A stretch of DNA of 64,000 nt from Chryseobacterium oranimense (GTDB lineage: Bacteria; Bacteroidota; Bacteroidia; Flavobacteriales; Weeksellaceae): contig NZ_FQWT01000001.1 in NCBI RefSeq assembly GCF_900129755.1, positions 992,001 to 1,056,000 of the forward strand. The letters are read 5' to 3'. Positions 50,658 to 60,142 of this stretch are shown one piece after another (the first letter of the stretch is position 1; each line of letters opens with the position of its first letter). The notes beneath the pieces were generated by a model. It made no database searches, was not told the DNA's origin, and saw only the letters and a list, made by a program, of their open reading frames with translations. A program made the translations under genes and the position numbers.

Positions 50658-52331
50658 TTATTCGGGTTTAAAAGAGTCCTTCAATGTTACGGTACGGTTA
50701 AACACCAAGTTATCAGCCGTAGAATCCTGATCTTTGGTAAAATATCCGATTCTCTGGAACTGAAGCGGTTCTCCTACTGCTACATCTTTCAGACTTGGTT
50801 CTGCAAAACCTTTAACAACATTTACAGATTCCGGATTGATGAAGTTCAGGAAATCCACATCTTTTTCAGCATCAGGCTGCTCAACAGTAAAGAGTTTGTC
50901 ATAGATTCTTACATCTACCGGGATCGCATGAGTGGCAGATACCCAGTGAAGCGTACCTTTTACCTTTCTTAAACTTTCTTCCGTTCCGCTTCCTGACTTG
51001 CTTTTTTCATCATAAGTGGCATAGATCGTAGTGATCTCGCCGTTCTCATCCTTCTCTACTCTTTCTGCCTTGATGATGTAAGCCGATTTTAAACGAACTT
51101 CGCCGCCTAATTTCAGTCTGAAGAATTTATTGTTTGCTTCTTCTTTAAAGTCTTCCCTTTCAATATATAATTCTCTTGAGAAAGGAATTTCTCTTGTCCC
51201 TGCATTTTCCTGTTCAGGATTATTTTCAGTTTCAAGCCATTCTTCCTTACCTTCAGGGTAATTTTCAATAACCAGTTTTACAGGATCCACCACTGCCATT
51301 ACGCGTTTTGCAACCTTGTTCAGATCTTCACGCACGCAGAAATCCAGTAGCTGAATCTCGATCAGGTTTTCTCTCTTCGCAACTCCTACTTTTTCAATGA
51401 AGTTCTTGATAGATTCCGGTGTGAAACCTTTTCTTCTCATTCCTGATATAGTAGGCATTCTCGGATCGTCCCAACCTGTCACTACTTTCTCAGCAACGAG
51501 TCTTTGAAGCTTTCTTTTGGAAGTAATCATGTAAGAAACATTCATCCTTGCAAATTCTCTCTGTTTGTTTCTTACTTTGGTTTCATCATATACCTGATCA
51601 AGATACCAATCATAAAGCGGTCTATGGTTTTCAAATTCCAAAGAACACAGCGAATGCGAAATTTGTTCAATATAATCAGATTCCCCATGCGCCCAGTCAT
51701 ACATAGGGTAGATTTTCCATGCAGTTCCGGTTCTGTGGTGGGGCTTATTCAGAATTCTGTACATGACAGGGTCACGCATGTTCATATTCGGCGAAGTCAT
51801 GTCGATTTTTGCACGAAGAGACATTGAACCGCTCTCAAATTCACCGTTTTTCATCCTTTCGAATAAATCTAAAGACTCTTCAACGGGACGGTTTCTGTAC
51901 GGAGACTCTATTCCAGGTTCTGCCGGATTTTTTCTCTGCTCGGTAATCACTTCAGACGGCTGCTCATCTACATAAGCTTTTCGTTCTTTGATCATCTGTA
52001 CGGCCCATTCATAAAGCTGCTGGAAGTAGTCGGATGCATACAGCTCTTTATCCCATTTAAAACCAAGCCATTCAACGTCTTTCTTGATAGAATCTACGAA
52101 TTCCTGCTCTTCTTTTTCAGGGTTCGTATCGTCGAAACGAAGATTTACGGGAGCGTTGTATTTTTCGCCCAATCCAAAGTTGATGCAAATGGCTTTTGTA
52201 TGGCCTATATGCAGATATCCATTGGGTTCAGGGGGAAAACGGAAACGGATCTGGTCTTGTTTCAGCCCGTTTGCCATATCATCTTCAATAATTTGCTCAA
52301 TAAAATTGAGTGATTTTTTTTCTTCTTCCAT
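50658..52331 (-). CDS. glnS: Glutaminyl-tRNA synthetase
   Basis: GlnS charges tRNA-Gln with glutamine. The 557-residue length is normal. PPEPNGYLHIGHTKAI at 33-48 holds the HIGH motif and the class I ATP site, and SKRKLQRL in the middle corresponds to the KMSKS-type loop (MTSKRKL). The C-terminal anticodon-binding beta domain starts near 345. It is a single-gene unit with its own terminator. A TAACTTTG string lies upstream on the minus strand but lacks a TTG box at the right distance. Confidence 0.95.
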   Translation of the reverse strand: MEEEKKSLNFIEQIIEDDMANGLKQDQIRFRFPPEPNGYLHIGHTKAICINFGLGEKYNAPVNLRFDDTNPEKEEQEFVDSIKKDVEWLGFKWDKELYASDYFQQLYEWAVQMIKERKAYVDEQPSEVITEQRKNPAEPGIESPYRNRPVEESLDLFERMKNGEFESGSMSLRAKIDMTSPNMNMRDPVMYRILNKPHHRTGTAWKIYPMYDWAHGESDYIEQISHSLCSLEFENHRPLYDWYLDQVYDETKVRNKQREFARMNVSYMITSKRKLQRLVAEKVVTGWDDPRMPTISGMRRKGFTPESIKNFIEKVGVAKRENLIEIQLLDFCVREDLNKVAKRVMAVVDPVKLVIENYPEGKEEWLETENNPEQENAGTREIPFSRELYIEREDFKEEANNKFFRLKLGGEVRLKSAYIIKAERVEKDENGEITTIYATYDEKSKSGSGTEESLRKVKGTLHWVSATHAIPVDVRIYDKLFTVEQPDAEKDVDFLNFINPESVNVVKGFAEPSLKDVAVGEPLQFQRIGYFTKDQDSTADNLVFNRTVTLKDSFKPE

Positions 52332-52479
52332 TTAAATTAGCTTTTATAAAAAAAGTTTCACAAAGTTACGGAAAATTTGGGGCTTACGGAAATGATAATT
52401 TAGTGGTAAATTGATGATAATTCAATCTTTTTTGATTAATTTAGATAAAACTAAAAACCGTTTCTAAAAATTACCGACT

Positions 52480-53610
52480 ATGGCTGTTTATATTTTAAGC
52501 AATCGTAAGATCGTCCGGCATAAGGGCGAAAAAGCAGATTCATTTTCCAATGATGAATACTCTATTCCCAATTTCAGAATCGCCAAATGTAATTTTGACA
52601 CCTATAAAGAGCCCACTGCCGCTGCCAAAAAGAAGAAAGATTATACTAACCGCAACATATTAGATTACAAATTATTTTCCGAGCCTGAAAAGCAGGGTTA
52701 TGAGGAAGTTCTGGAAGTCTTACGAAATGAAAAAGGCATTAAAAAATCTACACTGACAGCGAATAATCTTGGCGGGACACAAAGAATGTTTTATGAGCTG
52801 TATAAAAACATGTCCTCCACAAAAGACAGAAGTGATGTCCTGATTTTTATTCATGGATATGCCTATGATTTTGATGATGAACTCAAAGCCATCATTGACC
52901 TTAAAAAACTGTACATAGACCATCCTGAATCGCCTGTAGAGCACATTCTTTTTGTAAGCTGGCCTGCTTCGAGCAGCCTTGTACCACTAACTTATTTCGA
53001 CGATAAGGCTTCAAGCATTAATTCAGGATCATCGCTGATGAGGCTTTTCTATTTTTACACCCAGTTTTTAAAGGACATTTTTTCAAACCGGGATCTGGCT
53101 CCTTGCAATCAAAGAATTCATCTTATGGCTCATTCCCTAGGGAACAGAGTTCTTCAAAGCATGCTGTACAGCCTTAAGAGGGAAAATATTCTGCGTGTTA
53201 TTGATCAGGTTCTGCTATTAAATGCCGATGTTACGTATAAGGTTTTTGAAGATTCTGAAGATTCATATAATAAACTTCCACTGCTGGCCAATCGCATTTC
53301 CATTTATCTGAACAGGAAAGATACGATCCTTGGAATTTCACAATTTACCAAGAATATTCTTACGCCAAGATTAGGCAAGAACGGTCCAAGTGATATTGAA
53401 AAATTGAAGGATATTGTTTCTGTTATCGACTGCACTTTTGTAGAAGATGATATTCTAAACAGTTTTAAATATGAAGTGGGAAACCATTGGGGATATCTTT
53501 CCAGCTCTATGGTACAAAAAGATATTTTTCAGAATTTATATGGAATTGACAGAAATTTAATCACAGGAAGATTAAAAAATAACGAAAATATTTTCACAAT
53601 TATTTCTTAA
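52480..53610 (+). CDS. Alpha/beta hydrolase, DUF900 family
   Basis: The 376-residue protein has a DUF900-type alpha/beta hydrolase fold. FIHGYAYDFDDEL near residue 121 is the oxyanion region and AHSLGNRVLQ near 217-226 has the nucleophile Ser. The family is not well studied. The first 100 residues are basic and do not match anything I know. It lies next to the orphan double-glycine peptide locus. No connection is visible beyond proximity. Confidence 0.8.
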   Translation: MAVYILSNRKIVRHKGEKADSFSNDEYSIPNFRIAKCNFDTYKEPTAAAKKKKDYTNRNILDYKLFSEPEKQGYEEVLEVLRNEKGIKKSTLTANNLGGTQRMFYELYKNMSSTKDRSDVLIFIHGYAYDFDDELKAIIDLKKLYIDHPESPVEHILFVSWPASSSLVPLTYFDDKASSINSGSSLMRLFYFYTQFLKDIFSNRDLAPCNQRIHLMAHSLGNRVLQSMLYSLKRENILRVIDQVLLLNADVTYKVFEDSEDSYNKLPLLANRISIYLNRKDTILGISQFTKNILTPRLGKNGPSDIEKLKDIVSVIDCTFVEDDILNSFKYEVGNHWGYLSSSMVQKDIFQNLYGIDRNLITGRLKNNENIFTIIS

Positions 53611-54055
53611 TTATTAATTAAAAAAATGTTATGAAATTAATCATATGTTAAACTTTAATCACTATGCTTAAGTTGGCATAAAGATTGTAAATTTCATTAT
53701 AACGAGAAATACACTTTTATCATGAAAAGAATTAAAAACAAGTTTTCTTATATAGTGAGATATATTAAGGAAGCAATTTTCGTAAAAGACGTAATTTAAA
53801 ATGAATGTTAACCCATAGCCAAGAAAATATCCGAGCCTAATATTACTTTACCACAAATTTGATCTACAATCATAACTTCTATTATACTTTAGAAGTAGTT
53901 TTTCATGCTTATACTTCGAAATTGTGCTCGTAAATAAGAATTCAGCTACGGAATTAAATCCTTATGGGGTGATTTTAGTTAATTTAAGTTAAAATCTTGT
54001 GCAATACAAAAAAGAGATTGATATTTACTGTACCAAACAAATTAAAATCTTTACT
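53611..54055. other. AT-rich region with a possible 25-residue ORF
   Basis: This 445-base stretch has no clear gene. An ATG at 53722 opens a 25-codon frame ending at 53799. Its product begins MKRIKNKFSYIVRYIKE and is basic and partly amphipathic. A second, unstarted frame from about 53879 to 53993 reads like a protein end (for example NSATELNPYGVILVNLS), but it has no start or partner. The region may hold remains of an accessory locus linked to the next peptide gene. Confidence 0.4.
53722..53799 (+). CDS. Possible small basic peptide
   Basis: A 25-residue frame starts with ATG and ends with TAA. Charged and aromatic residues alternate with hydrophobic ones in the first 18 residues, so an amphipathic helix is possible. 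No promoter or homologue is identified, and a chance frame cannot be excluded. Confidence 0.3.
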   Translation: MKRIKNKFSYIVRYIKEAIFVKDVI

Positions 54056-54223
54056 ATGAAAAACATGAGAAAGCTTAACAAATCAGATTTAAGAGTTATC
54101 AAAGGAGGAATTATACCTATTGGATGCAACAGTTGGGACCCAAAAGTTAGATGTTGCAGATCCTGGGATGCTGAGCATGCAGGTAACCCAACCTGTGCAG
54201 ATTCTCCTCCTTCATTTGCATAG
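54056..54223 (+). CDS. Orphan double-glycine-leader peptide, Cys-rich
   Basis: This 55-residue peptide has an 18-residue leader, MKNMRKLNKSDLRVIKGG, typical of Bacteroidota bacteriocin/natural-product precursors cleaved after GG. The 37-residue mature part has four cysteines (24, 33, 34, 47) and a twice-repeated SWD (NSWDPK, RSWDAE). I chose the internal ATG at 54056 because it gives a clean leader. A longer upstream frame is rich in non-leader residues. No transporter, protease or modifying enzyme is nearby. It faces menC with 10 bases between. Confidence 0.75.
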   Translation: MKNMRKLNKSDLRVIKGGIIPIGCNSWDPKVRCCRSWDAEHAGNPTCADSPPSFA

Positions 54224-54233
54224 CTAATCAAGG

Positions 54234-55238
54234 CTATATTTTGAACCATAACAGCTCATTTCTGAGTTCCAGGTTTGATTCAAAATTATTTACAAATAAA
54301 GATCCGGTGCCCAAACCTTGCGGCATCGGATTTTTCTTTGTGTAGGTATATTGTGCAATAGCATTGAGCCCTATATTACTTTCCAGAGCGGAGGTGATCC
54401 ACCAGCCGATATTTTGCTCCTCCGCAAGAGAAATCCATTCGTCTGAACCAGAAAAACCTCCTGCCAGAGCAGGCTTTAAAATAATATACTGTGGCTTAAT
54501 ACTTTCTAAAAGCTTTTTCTTTTCGAAAGGATCAGTAATCCCGATCAGTTCTTCGTCCAAAGCAATCGGTGTCGGAGTTCCGGCACACAATAATGCCATG
54601 GCATCCCAATTCCCGGCTTTTATCGGCTGTTCGATAGAATGAATATGAAGGTCTGCAAGCTGCTGCAAGACAATTTCCGCTTCTTCCCTGCTGAATCCGC
54701 CATTGGCATCTACCCGAAGTTCAAGCTCATCCTTTGAAAATTTTGATCTTAATTCCTGAAGGATTCTGTGCTCAGATTTCCAGTCAACTCCAATTTTCAG
54801 CTTAATACAGTGAAATCCCAGTTGAAGCTTTTCCCTGATCTGCTCCTCCATGTAATGAATATCTCCCATCCAGATCAGCCCATTGATCATAATGGAAGCT
54901 TTTCCTTCGGTAAATTCACTTGGGAAATACAGATTACCTCCGTGCTTCAAATTTAAAATGGCCTGTTCGTATCCAAACCATATTGAGGGAAATTCCATCA
55001 GCTGTTCTTTCAGATACTGGTCGTCCTGACTGATATTGTCACAAAGCCATTGCAGCTTTTCTTCATAATCCGGTCTGTCGTCAAAACTTAATCCTCTGAA
55101 TATCGCACATTCACCCGTACCTTTTTTCCCGTTTTCTTCAACTTCAAAAATAAAGGTCTCTTTTTCATGCAAAACGCCGCGAGATGTTCCGCTCGGGCGT
55201 TTGAATTCTAATAAATATCTGAAATATTTTGCTGTCAT
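54234..55238 (-). CDS. menC: o-Succinylbenzoate synthase (MenC-like)
   Basis: The 334-residue enolase-superfamily protein has KLKIG at 146-150, in which Lys146 or Lys148 is the acid-base residue, Asp177-x-Asn179, Glu203 (IEQP) and Asp228-Glu229 as metal ligands, and a second Lys near 254 (ILKPALAGG). It removes water from SHCHC to give o-succinylbenzoate in menaquinone synthesis. Dipeptide epimerases are closely related, so the call is by motif and context. It overlaps the next gene, fbp, by one base. Confidence 0.83.
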   Translation of the reverse strand: MTAKYFRYLLEFKRPSGTSRGVLHEKETFIFEVEENGKKGTGECAIFRGLSFDDRPDYEEKLQWLCDNISQDDQYLKEQLMEFPSIWFGYEQAILNLKHGGNLYFPSEFTEGKASIMINGLIWMGDIHYMEEQIREKLQLGFHCIKLKIGVDWKSEHRILQELRSKFSKDELELRVDANGGFSREEAEIVLQQLADLHIHSIEQPIKAGNWDAMALLCAGTPTPIALDEELIGITDPFEKKKLLESIKPQYIILKPALAGGFSGSDEWISLAEEQNIGWWITSALESNIGLNAIAQYTYTKKNPMPQGLGTGSLFVNNFESNLELRNELLWFKI

Positions 55239-56254
55239 TATTTTACGCTGTCGATCCTCATAAATTCCTCTGCTTTTTCTACCATCTGAATACTTCCGCA
55301 GAAAAACGGGATTCTCTGGTGGAGTTCCGTAGGTTCTACTTCAAGGATTCTTCTGAAACCGTCTGTAGCTTTCCCTCCCGCCTGTTCTGCAAGGAATGCC
55401 ATAGGATTACACTCGTAAAGCAGCCTTAGTTTTCCGTTCGGAGCCTGGGAATAAGACGGATAAATGTAAATTCCTCCTTTCAGCATATTTCTGTGAAAAT
55501 CTGCTACTAAAGAACCGATGTACCTTGAGGTATAAGGTCTGTCTCCTTCTTCCATCTGGCAATATTTAAGGTAATTTTTCACACCCTGCGGGAATTTGAT
55601 ATAATTTCCTTCGTTGATGGAATAGATTTTTCCATTTGTAGGAAACGTCATGTTCGGATGAGAAAGATAATAGGTTCCCAGAGATGGATCCAGCGTAAAA
55701 CCGTTCACCCCGTTTCCTGTAGTATAAACAATCATGGTGGAAGAACCGTAAATTACATATCCGGCAGCAATCTGGTTGATTCCTTTCTGAAGAAAATCTT
55801 CTAACTGAACCGGAGTTCCGGGCTCTGTTACTCTCCTGTAAATAGAAAAAATGGTTCCTACGGAAACATTTACATCAATATTGGAAGATCCGTCAAGAGG
55901 ATCAATCAGAACAACATATTTGCTCAGATGGCCGTTTTCTCCGCATTTAATGTCAATAAAATCATCATTTTCCTCGGAAGCAATACCGCAAACAACCTCT
56001 CTCTGAGACAAAGCCGTAATAAAAATCTCATTGGCAATCACATCAAGTTTCTGCTGCTCTTCTCCCTGAATATTCTGATTTCCGGCAGCTCCTGTTATAT
56101 CTACAATTCCGGCTTTATTTACTTCTCTGTTTACCACTTTTGAAGCCAATCTTATCGCACTTAGCAGACGGGAAAATTCACCCGTAGAATACTGAAAGTC
56201 GTCCTGTTTATCAATAAGAAATTCTCCTAAAGTCTGTAATGGTTGATTTGACAT
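55238..56254 (-). CDS. fbp: Class I fructose-1,6-bisphosphatase
   Basis: Fructose-1,6-bisphosphatase catalyses the committed step of gluconeogenesis. The 338-residue length is normal for class I. ASEEND near 92-97 and [11 protein letters not shown] at 117-127 are the metal-binding motifs, and [25 protein letters not shown] near the C-terminus is the substrate region. It is upstream of menC on the minus strand and overlaps it by one base, so the two genes are co-transcribed although their functions differ. Confidence 0.95.
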   Translation of the reverse strand: MSNQPLQTLGEFLIDKQDDFQYSTGEFSRLLSAIRLASKVVNREVNKAGIVDITGAAGNQNIQGEEQQKLDVIANEIFITALSQREVVCGIASEENDDFIDIKCGENGHLSKYVVLIDPLDGSSNIDVNVSVGTIFSIYRRVTEPGTPVQLEDFLQKGINQIAAGYVIYGSSTMIVYTTGNGVNGFTLDPSLGTYYLSHPNMTFPTNGKIYSINEGNYIKFPQGVKNYLKYCQMEEGDRPYTSRYIGSLVADFHRNMLKGGIYIYPSYSQAPNGKLRLLYECNPMAFLAEQAGGKATDGFRRILEVEPTELHQRIPFFCGSIQMVEKAEEFMRIDSVK

Positions 56255-56579
56255 ATTTTTCTTTTTACGTTTTCCCCAAATTTCGGAAAATTTATCGGAG
56301 AAAGAAAGCTTTTATTAGAAAAGACCTTATACATTGTATTTCAGAACAATACAAAGCCAACAAAGGTATATCCTTAAAATTATCAGGGCATAATTAATCC
56401 CCATTTGATGACAATAAATCAATGAAATTATGATAATATTCATCAAGTCTCAATTTTAATAAAATCTTAATTCCTTCCAAGCGGGAGACACTTTCATATC
56501 TCGTTGTAAATTTATAATTTTGACGTCCGTAAAAAACTCATGTAATTTTTAATCTAACAATTTTATTTTAAACAAATTA
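56255..56579. other. Divergent intergenic region
   Basis: This 325-base region separates the divergent fbp and aspartate kinase genes. TAATTTTG at 56515-56522 could be a -7 box for the kinase gene, but no TTG is placed correctly. I see no repeat, RNA or small gene with support. Confidence 0.5.
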
Positions 56580-57818
56580 ATGAAAATTTTCAAGTTTGGT
56601 GGTGCATCTGTGAAAGATGCCGAAAGTGTAAAAAATGTGTCCATGGTTTTGCAAAGCCAGGGGTTTGCCAAATGTCTGCTGGTGATATCAGCAATGGGCA
56701 AAACGACGAATGAGTTGGAAAAGGTTGTAGAACTTTATTTCAAGAAAGATAACTATCAAACTGAGATTGAAAAGATAAAACGAAAACACATCGAGATTGC
56801 GGAAGGTCTGTTTCCTGAAAACCATGCAGTTTTTGCTGAGATCAATTTATTTTTTGACGATATCGATTCTTTCTTAAGAAGAAACAAATCTCCGAATTAC
56901 AGCTTCGTCTATGACCAGGTGGTAAGCTGCGGGGAAATGATCTCTACTAAAATCTTAAGCGAATACCTTAACGAAATTCAGTTTACCAATCAATGGTTGG
57001 ATGCCAGGGATTTTATCAAAACCGACAGTTCTTACAGGGAAGGTGTGGTAGACTGGGCAAAAACAGAGGAATTCATTTCAACCCTGAATAAGGATATCTG
57101 CTACGTAACACAGGGATTCATCGGTTCTGATGACAATAATTTCACGGTAACTTTAGGAAGAGAAGGTTCTGACTATTCTGCCGCTATTTTTGCATATTGC
57201 CTGAATGCAGAAGCCATGACCATCTGGAAGGATGTACCGGGTGTAATGACCGGAGATCCTAGAAAATTCAGTGATGTTTCTCTTCTTTCCAACATTTCTT
57301 ATGAAGAGGCTATTGAAATGGCTTATTACGGGGCAAGTGTAATTCACCCGAAAACTTTGCAGCCATTACAGCAGAAAAACATTCCTTTTTATGTAAAATC
57401 TTTCGTAGATCCTACTAAACCAGGAACAAAGGTGGGAGGATCAGACAAAAACCAGCATGAGGAATCTTATATATTAAAGGAGAATCAGGTTCTTTTAAAA
57501 ATATCAACCAGAGACTTTTCTTTCATTGCGGAAGACCATATGAGCCTTATTTTCGGATACCTTTCCAAATACAAGATCAAAGTGTCTCTTATGCAGAATT
57601 CTGCTATTTCCCTGGCGCTATGCCTGGAAGACAAATTCGACAATGTGGATGAATTTAATGAGGAACTTCAAAAAATATTTAAAACCGAAGCGGTTAAAAA
57701 TGTATCTTTATTTACAGTAAGAAATGCAAATATGGATCATATTGATAAATTTTACCAGGAAAAAAATGTATTATTGGAGCAGATTTCCAAAAATACGGTT
57801 CAAATGGTAACACAATAA
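56580..57818 (+). CDS. lysC: Aspartate kinase
   Basis: Aspartate kinase phosphorylates L-aspartate, the entry step for lysine, threonine and methionine. KFGGASV at residues 5-11 starts the kinase fold, FTVTLGREGSDYSAAI near 188-203 carries the catalytic region and IWKDVPGVMTGDPR near 215-228 closes it. Two ACT-type regulatory domains follow in the C-terminal third. The length of 412 residues is normal for a single-function enzyme. It is 22 bases upstream of the OlsF-like gene. Confidence 0.94.
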   Translation: MKIFKFGGASVKDAESVKNVSMVLQSQGFAKCLLVISAMGKTTNELEKVVELYFKKDNYQTEIEKIKRKHIEIAEGLFPENHAVFAEINLFFDDIDSFLRRNKSPNYSFVYDQVVSCGEMISTKILSEYLNEIQFTNQWLDARDFIKTDSSYREGVVDWAKTEEFISTLNKDICYVTQGFIGSDDNNFTVTLGREGSDYSAAIFAYCLNAEAMTIWKDVPGVMTGDPRKFSDVSLLSNISYEEAIEMAYYGASVIHPKTLQPLQQKNIPFYVKSFVDPTKPGTKVGGSDKNQHEESYILKENQVLLKISTRDFSFIAEDHMSLIFGYLSKYKIKVSLMQNSAISLALCLEDKFDNVDEFNEELQKIFKTEAVKNVSLFTVRNANMDHIDKFYQEKNVLLEQISKNTVQMVTQ

Positions 57819-57840
57819 TTTTAACTGCGACTAAACACAT

Positions 57841-59682
57841 ATGAGTTTAATTTCGAAAAACGATCTTATCACAGCTTCCGGCTTAAGCAAAATCGGGTTC
57901 CTCAAGAACCCGGTTGCTGCTGCCGTGATGAGCATTGCCAAAATAAATGAAGTAAATAAATTATACGACAAATTAAAGGACAAAGAAGGCAAAGATTTTT
58001 TCGACTCATTTGTAAGAGAAAGAAACCTAAGCTATATCGCTTTTGAAGAGGATCTGGCAAAGGTTCCAAAAACAGGACCGTTTATTCTGGTTTCTAATCA
58101 TCCGCTGGGAGCTATTGACGGGATATTAATGTGCAAAATTCTTTCAGAGGTACGTCCGGATTTTAAGGTTATGGGAAATTTCCTTCTGGAAAAGATCAAA
58201 CCGATGGCACCGTACGTAATTTCCGTAAATCCTTTTGAAAACAGAAAAGATGCATACAGCAGTACTTCCGGAATGCGGGAAACCCTGAAACATCTCCAGG
58301 AAGGAGGCTGTGTAGGCATTTTCCCTGCAGGAGAAGTATCGAATAAAAATAATCCTTACGGGGAAATTCTCGACAGAGACTGGGAGAAACCTGCCCTAAA
58401 GCTGATCAGAATGGCTAAAGTACCGGTAGTTCCCTTATATTTTCATGCTAAAAACAGCCGCTTATTCTATCAGGTGGCCAAACTTCATCCAAGCTTACAG
58501 ACTTTGATGCTTCCTGCCGAAATGATGAACGACAGAGAAAAGCCGATCAGAATAAGAATAGGAAAACCCATCACGGTAAAAGCAATGGATGAAATGGAAA
58601 CCATTGAAGAACTGGGTGAATTCCTGAAACGCAAAGTGTACATGATGAAATCTTATTATGAAAAGAGAAAATCATTGGCACAGAGCATCAATCTTAAAAA
58701 TTTAACGGTCAAATTTCCTCTTTTAAAAGAAGAAAATATTGTACAGAATATCATTGATGAGACACCGAAGGAAGATATTCTTAAAGATATCATCAAACTG
58801 AAAGGTACAGATAAAATGCTGTTCAGTAACGGGAATTATGAGATTTATTTCACGACTTACGAAGAAATTCCTTCTGTCATGAGAGAAATCGGGCGCCAGA
58901 GGGAGCTTACTTTCCGTGCTGTGGGTGAAGGAAGTAACCTTCCGTTTGACCTTGATGAGTATGACAAGCATTACCATCATCTCTTCCTTTGGGACAACAG
59001 CGCTGAGAAACTTGCCGGTGCCTATAGAATGGCTTTGGGTAAGGAGGTGATGAAGAAATACGGCATCAAAGGATTCTACACCAGCTCTTTATTTGAATTT
59101 GAACAGGACATCCATCCGTTCTTTAAAAAGGTAATTGAAATGGGTCGCGCCTACATCTGTGAGGAATACCAGCAGAAGCCGCTTCCGCTTTTCCTTTTGT
59201 GGAGAGGAATTGTACATGTTTGCTTAAGAAACTCGGATCATAAGTTCCTGATGGGCGGAGTAAGTATTTCCAATAAATTTTCTGAGTTTTCCAAATCTCT
59301 GATGATTGAATTCATGCGTTCAAATTATTTCGATTCAGCAGTGGCACAGTACATTACACCAAGAAACGAGTACAAAGTAAAGCTGCGGGACAGGGATAAA
59401 AATATTTTCTTTGAGGAAATGGAGTCTGATCTGAACAAGCTTGACAAAATCATTGATGATCTTGAACCTGAATTGAGGCTCCCTGTTCTGATCAAAAAAT
59501 ACATTAAACAGAACGCTAAAGTAATTGCTTTTAATGTAGATCCGAATTTTAATGATGCCATCGACGGATTGATGTATATCCGTATCAGCGATCTTCCTGA
59601 AAGTACGATAAAACCAGTACTGGAGGAGATGAGTGACCATATCAGAAAAGAACAGGAAAATAATTCGGCTGAAAATCAGTAA
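57841..59682 (+). CDS. Bifunctional ornithine/aminolipid acyltransferase, OlsF-like
   Basis: The 613-residue protein fuses two acyltransferase domains. The N-terminal half is PlsC-like: SNHPLGAIDG at 85-94 (His87) and FPAGEVS near 161-167 are motifs I and III. The C-terminal half (about 330-560) resembles the OlsB/GNAT-type hemolysin-related acyltransferase (ELTFRAVGEG, then EMGRAYICEEYQ). In OlsF proteins the C-terminal domain adds a 3-hydroxy fatty acid to ornithine and the N-terminal domain completes the lipid. The product is thus probably an amino-acid lipid of the envelope. The head group cannot be read. Confidence 0.85.
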   Translation: MSLISKNDLITASGLSKIGFLKNPVAAAVMSIAKINEVNKLYDKLKDKEGKDFFDSFVRERNLSYIAFEEDLAKVPKTGPFILVSNHPLGAIDGILMCKILSEVRPDFKVMGNFLLEKIKPMAPYVISVNPFENRKDAYSSTSGMRETLKHLQEGGCVGIFPAGEVSNKNNPYGEILDRDWEKPALKLIRMAKVPVVPLYFHAKNSRLFYQVAKLHPSLQTLMLPAEMMNDREKPIRIRIGKPITVKAMDEMETIEELGEFLKRKVYMMKSYYEKRKSLAQSINLKNLTVKFPLLKEENIVQNIIDETPKEDILKDIIKLKGTDKMLFSNGNYEIYFTTYEEIPSVMREIGRQRELTFRAVGEGSNLPFDLDEYDKHYHHLFLWDNSAEKLAGAYRMALGKEVMKKYGIKGFYTSSLFEFEQDIHPFFKKVIEMGRAYICEEYQQKPLPLFLLWRGIVHVCLRNSDHKFLMGGVSISNKFSEFSKSLMIEFMRSNYFDSAVAQYITPRNEYKVKLRDRDKNIFFEEMESDLNKLDKIIDDLEPELRLPVLIKKYIKQNAKVIAFNVDPNFNDAIDGLMYIRISDLPESTIKPVLEEMSDHIRKEQENNSAENQ

Positions 59683-59717
59683 GTTTTATTTTTATTAAAA
59701 AAAAGTACCGTTAATAC

Positions 59718-59748
59718 TTGCTTCATATAAGAAAACTTACTACTTTTG
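59718..59748 (+). promoter_or_regulatory. Promoter of tRNA-Phe
   Basis: TTG at 59718-59720 and TACTTTTG at 59741-59748 match the -33/-7 consensus of Bacteroidota with 20 bases between. The tRNA starts 42 bases after the -7 box. Confidence 0.65.
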
Positions 59749-59789
59749 CATCACTTTAAAACAACGAAGTAAGTCAACAAAAATATAAT

Positions 59790-59862
59790 GGTTTCTTAGC
59801 TCAGTTGGTAGAGCAATGGATTGAAAATCCATGTGTCCCTGGTTCGATTCCTGGAGAAACCA
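59790..59862 (+). tRNA. tRNA-Phe (GAA)
   Basis: A 73-base cloverleaf is formed. The acceptor stem GGTTTCT pairs with AGAAACC, the D arm holds AGTTGGTA, the anticodon stem ATGGA/TCCAT surrounds TTGAAAA with anticodon GAA, and the T arm CCTGG/CCTGG-type stem contains TTCGATT. The CCA end is not encoded. It is a single tRNA with its own promoter and a terminator just after. Confidence 0.97.
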
Positions 59863-59885
59863 CTAGAAATTAAATAATTTCTGTA

Positions 59886-59922
59886 AACCCCACAAATTGT
59901 ACAATTTGTGGGGTTATTTTTT
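59886..59922 (+). terminator. Terminator after tRNA-Phe
   Basis: AACCCCACAAATTGT at 59886-59900 is followed directly by its exact reverse complement at 59901-59915 and by Ts. It ends the tRNA transcript. Confidence 0.9.
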
Positions 59923-60030
59923 ATTGTATAAAAAGACGGCTTGACTTGAAATTTCACCTCTTCACCGGAATCATCAATTTTTTTCTGAAAATTTATAATC
60001 TTTCAAATAAAAGATCCTTAAGACTAAAAC

Positions 60031-60102
60031 TATCCCTAACCGGATATTGAAAAAATATATATTCATTTGTGAATTTAGAATTTTATGTTTTGGTTAGGGA
60101 TA
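60031..60102. repeat. Inverted repeat with 50-base loop
   Basis: TATCCCTAACC at 60031-60041 pairs exactly with GGTTAGGGATA at 60092-60102. The loop is AT-rich and holds a small ATTCA/TGAAT stem. It lies 3' of the minus-strand secreted gene, so a terminator or RNA-end role is possible. Confidence 0.55.
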
Positions 60103-60142
60103 TGGAGTAATTACAGCGTTAAGTATTGTTAGTCCAATTGGA

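Noticed and set aside
53879..53993. Protein-like frame ending NSATELNPYGVILVNLS before the GG peptide
   Set aside because: It lacks any start codon in frame and has no recognisable family, so it may be chance. It was kept only as a remark in the spacer entry.
53999..54223. Longer 74-residue reading of the GG peptide gene
   Set aside because: The upstream 19 residues do not look like a leader. The internal ATG at 54056 gives a clean GG leader, so the shorter form is used.
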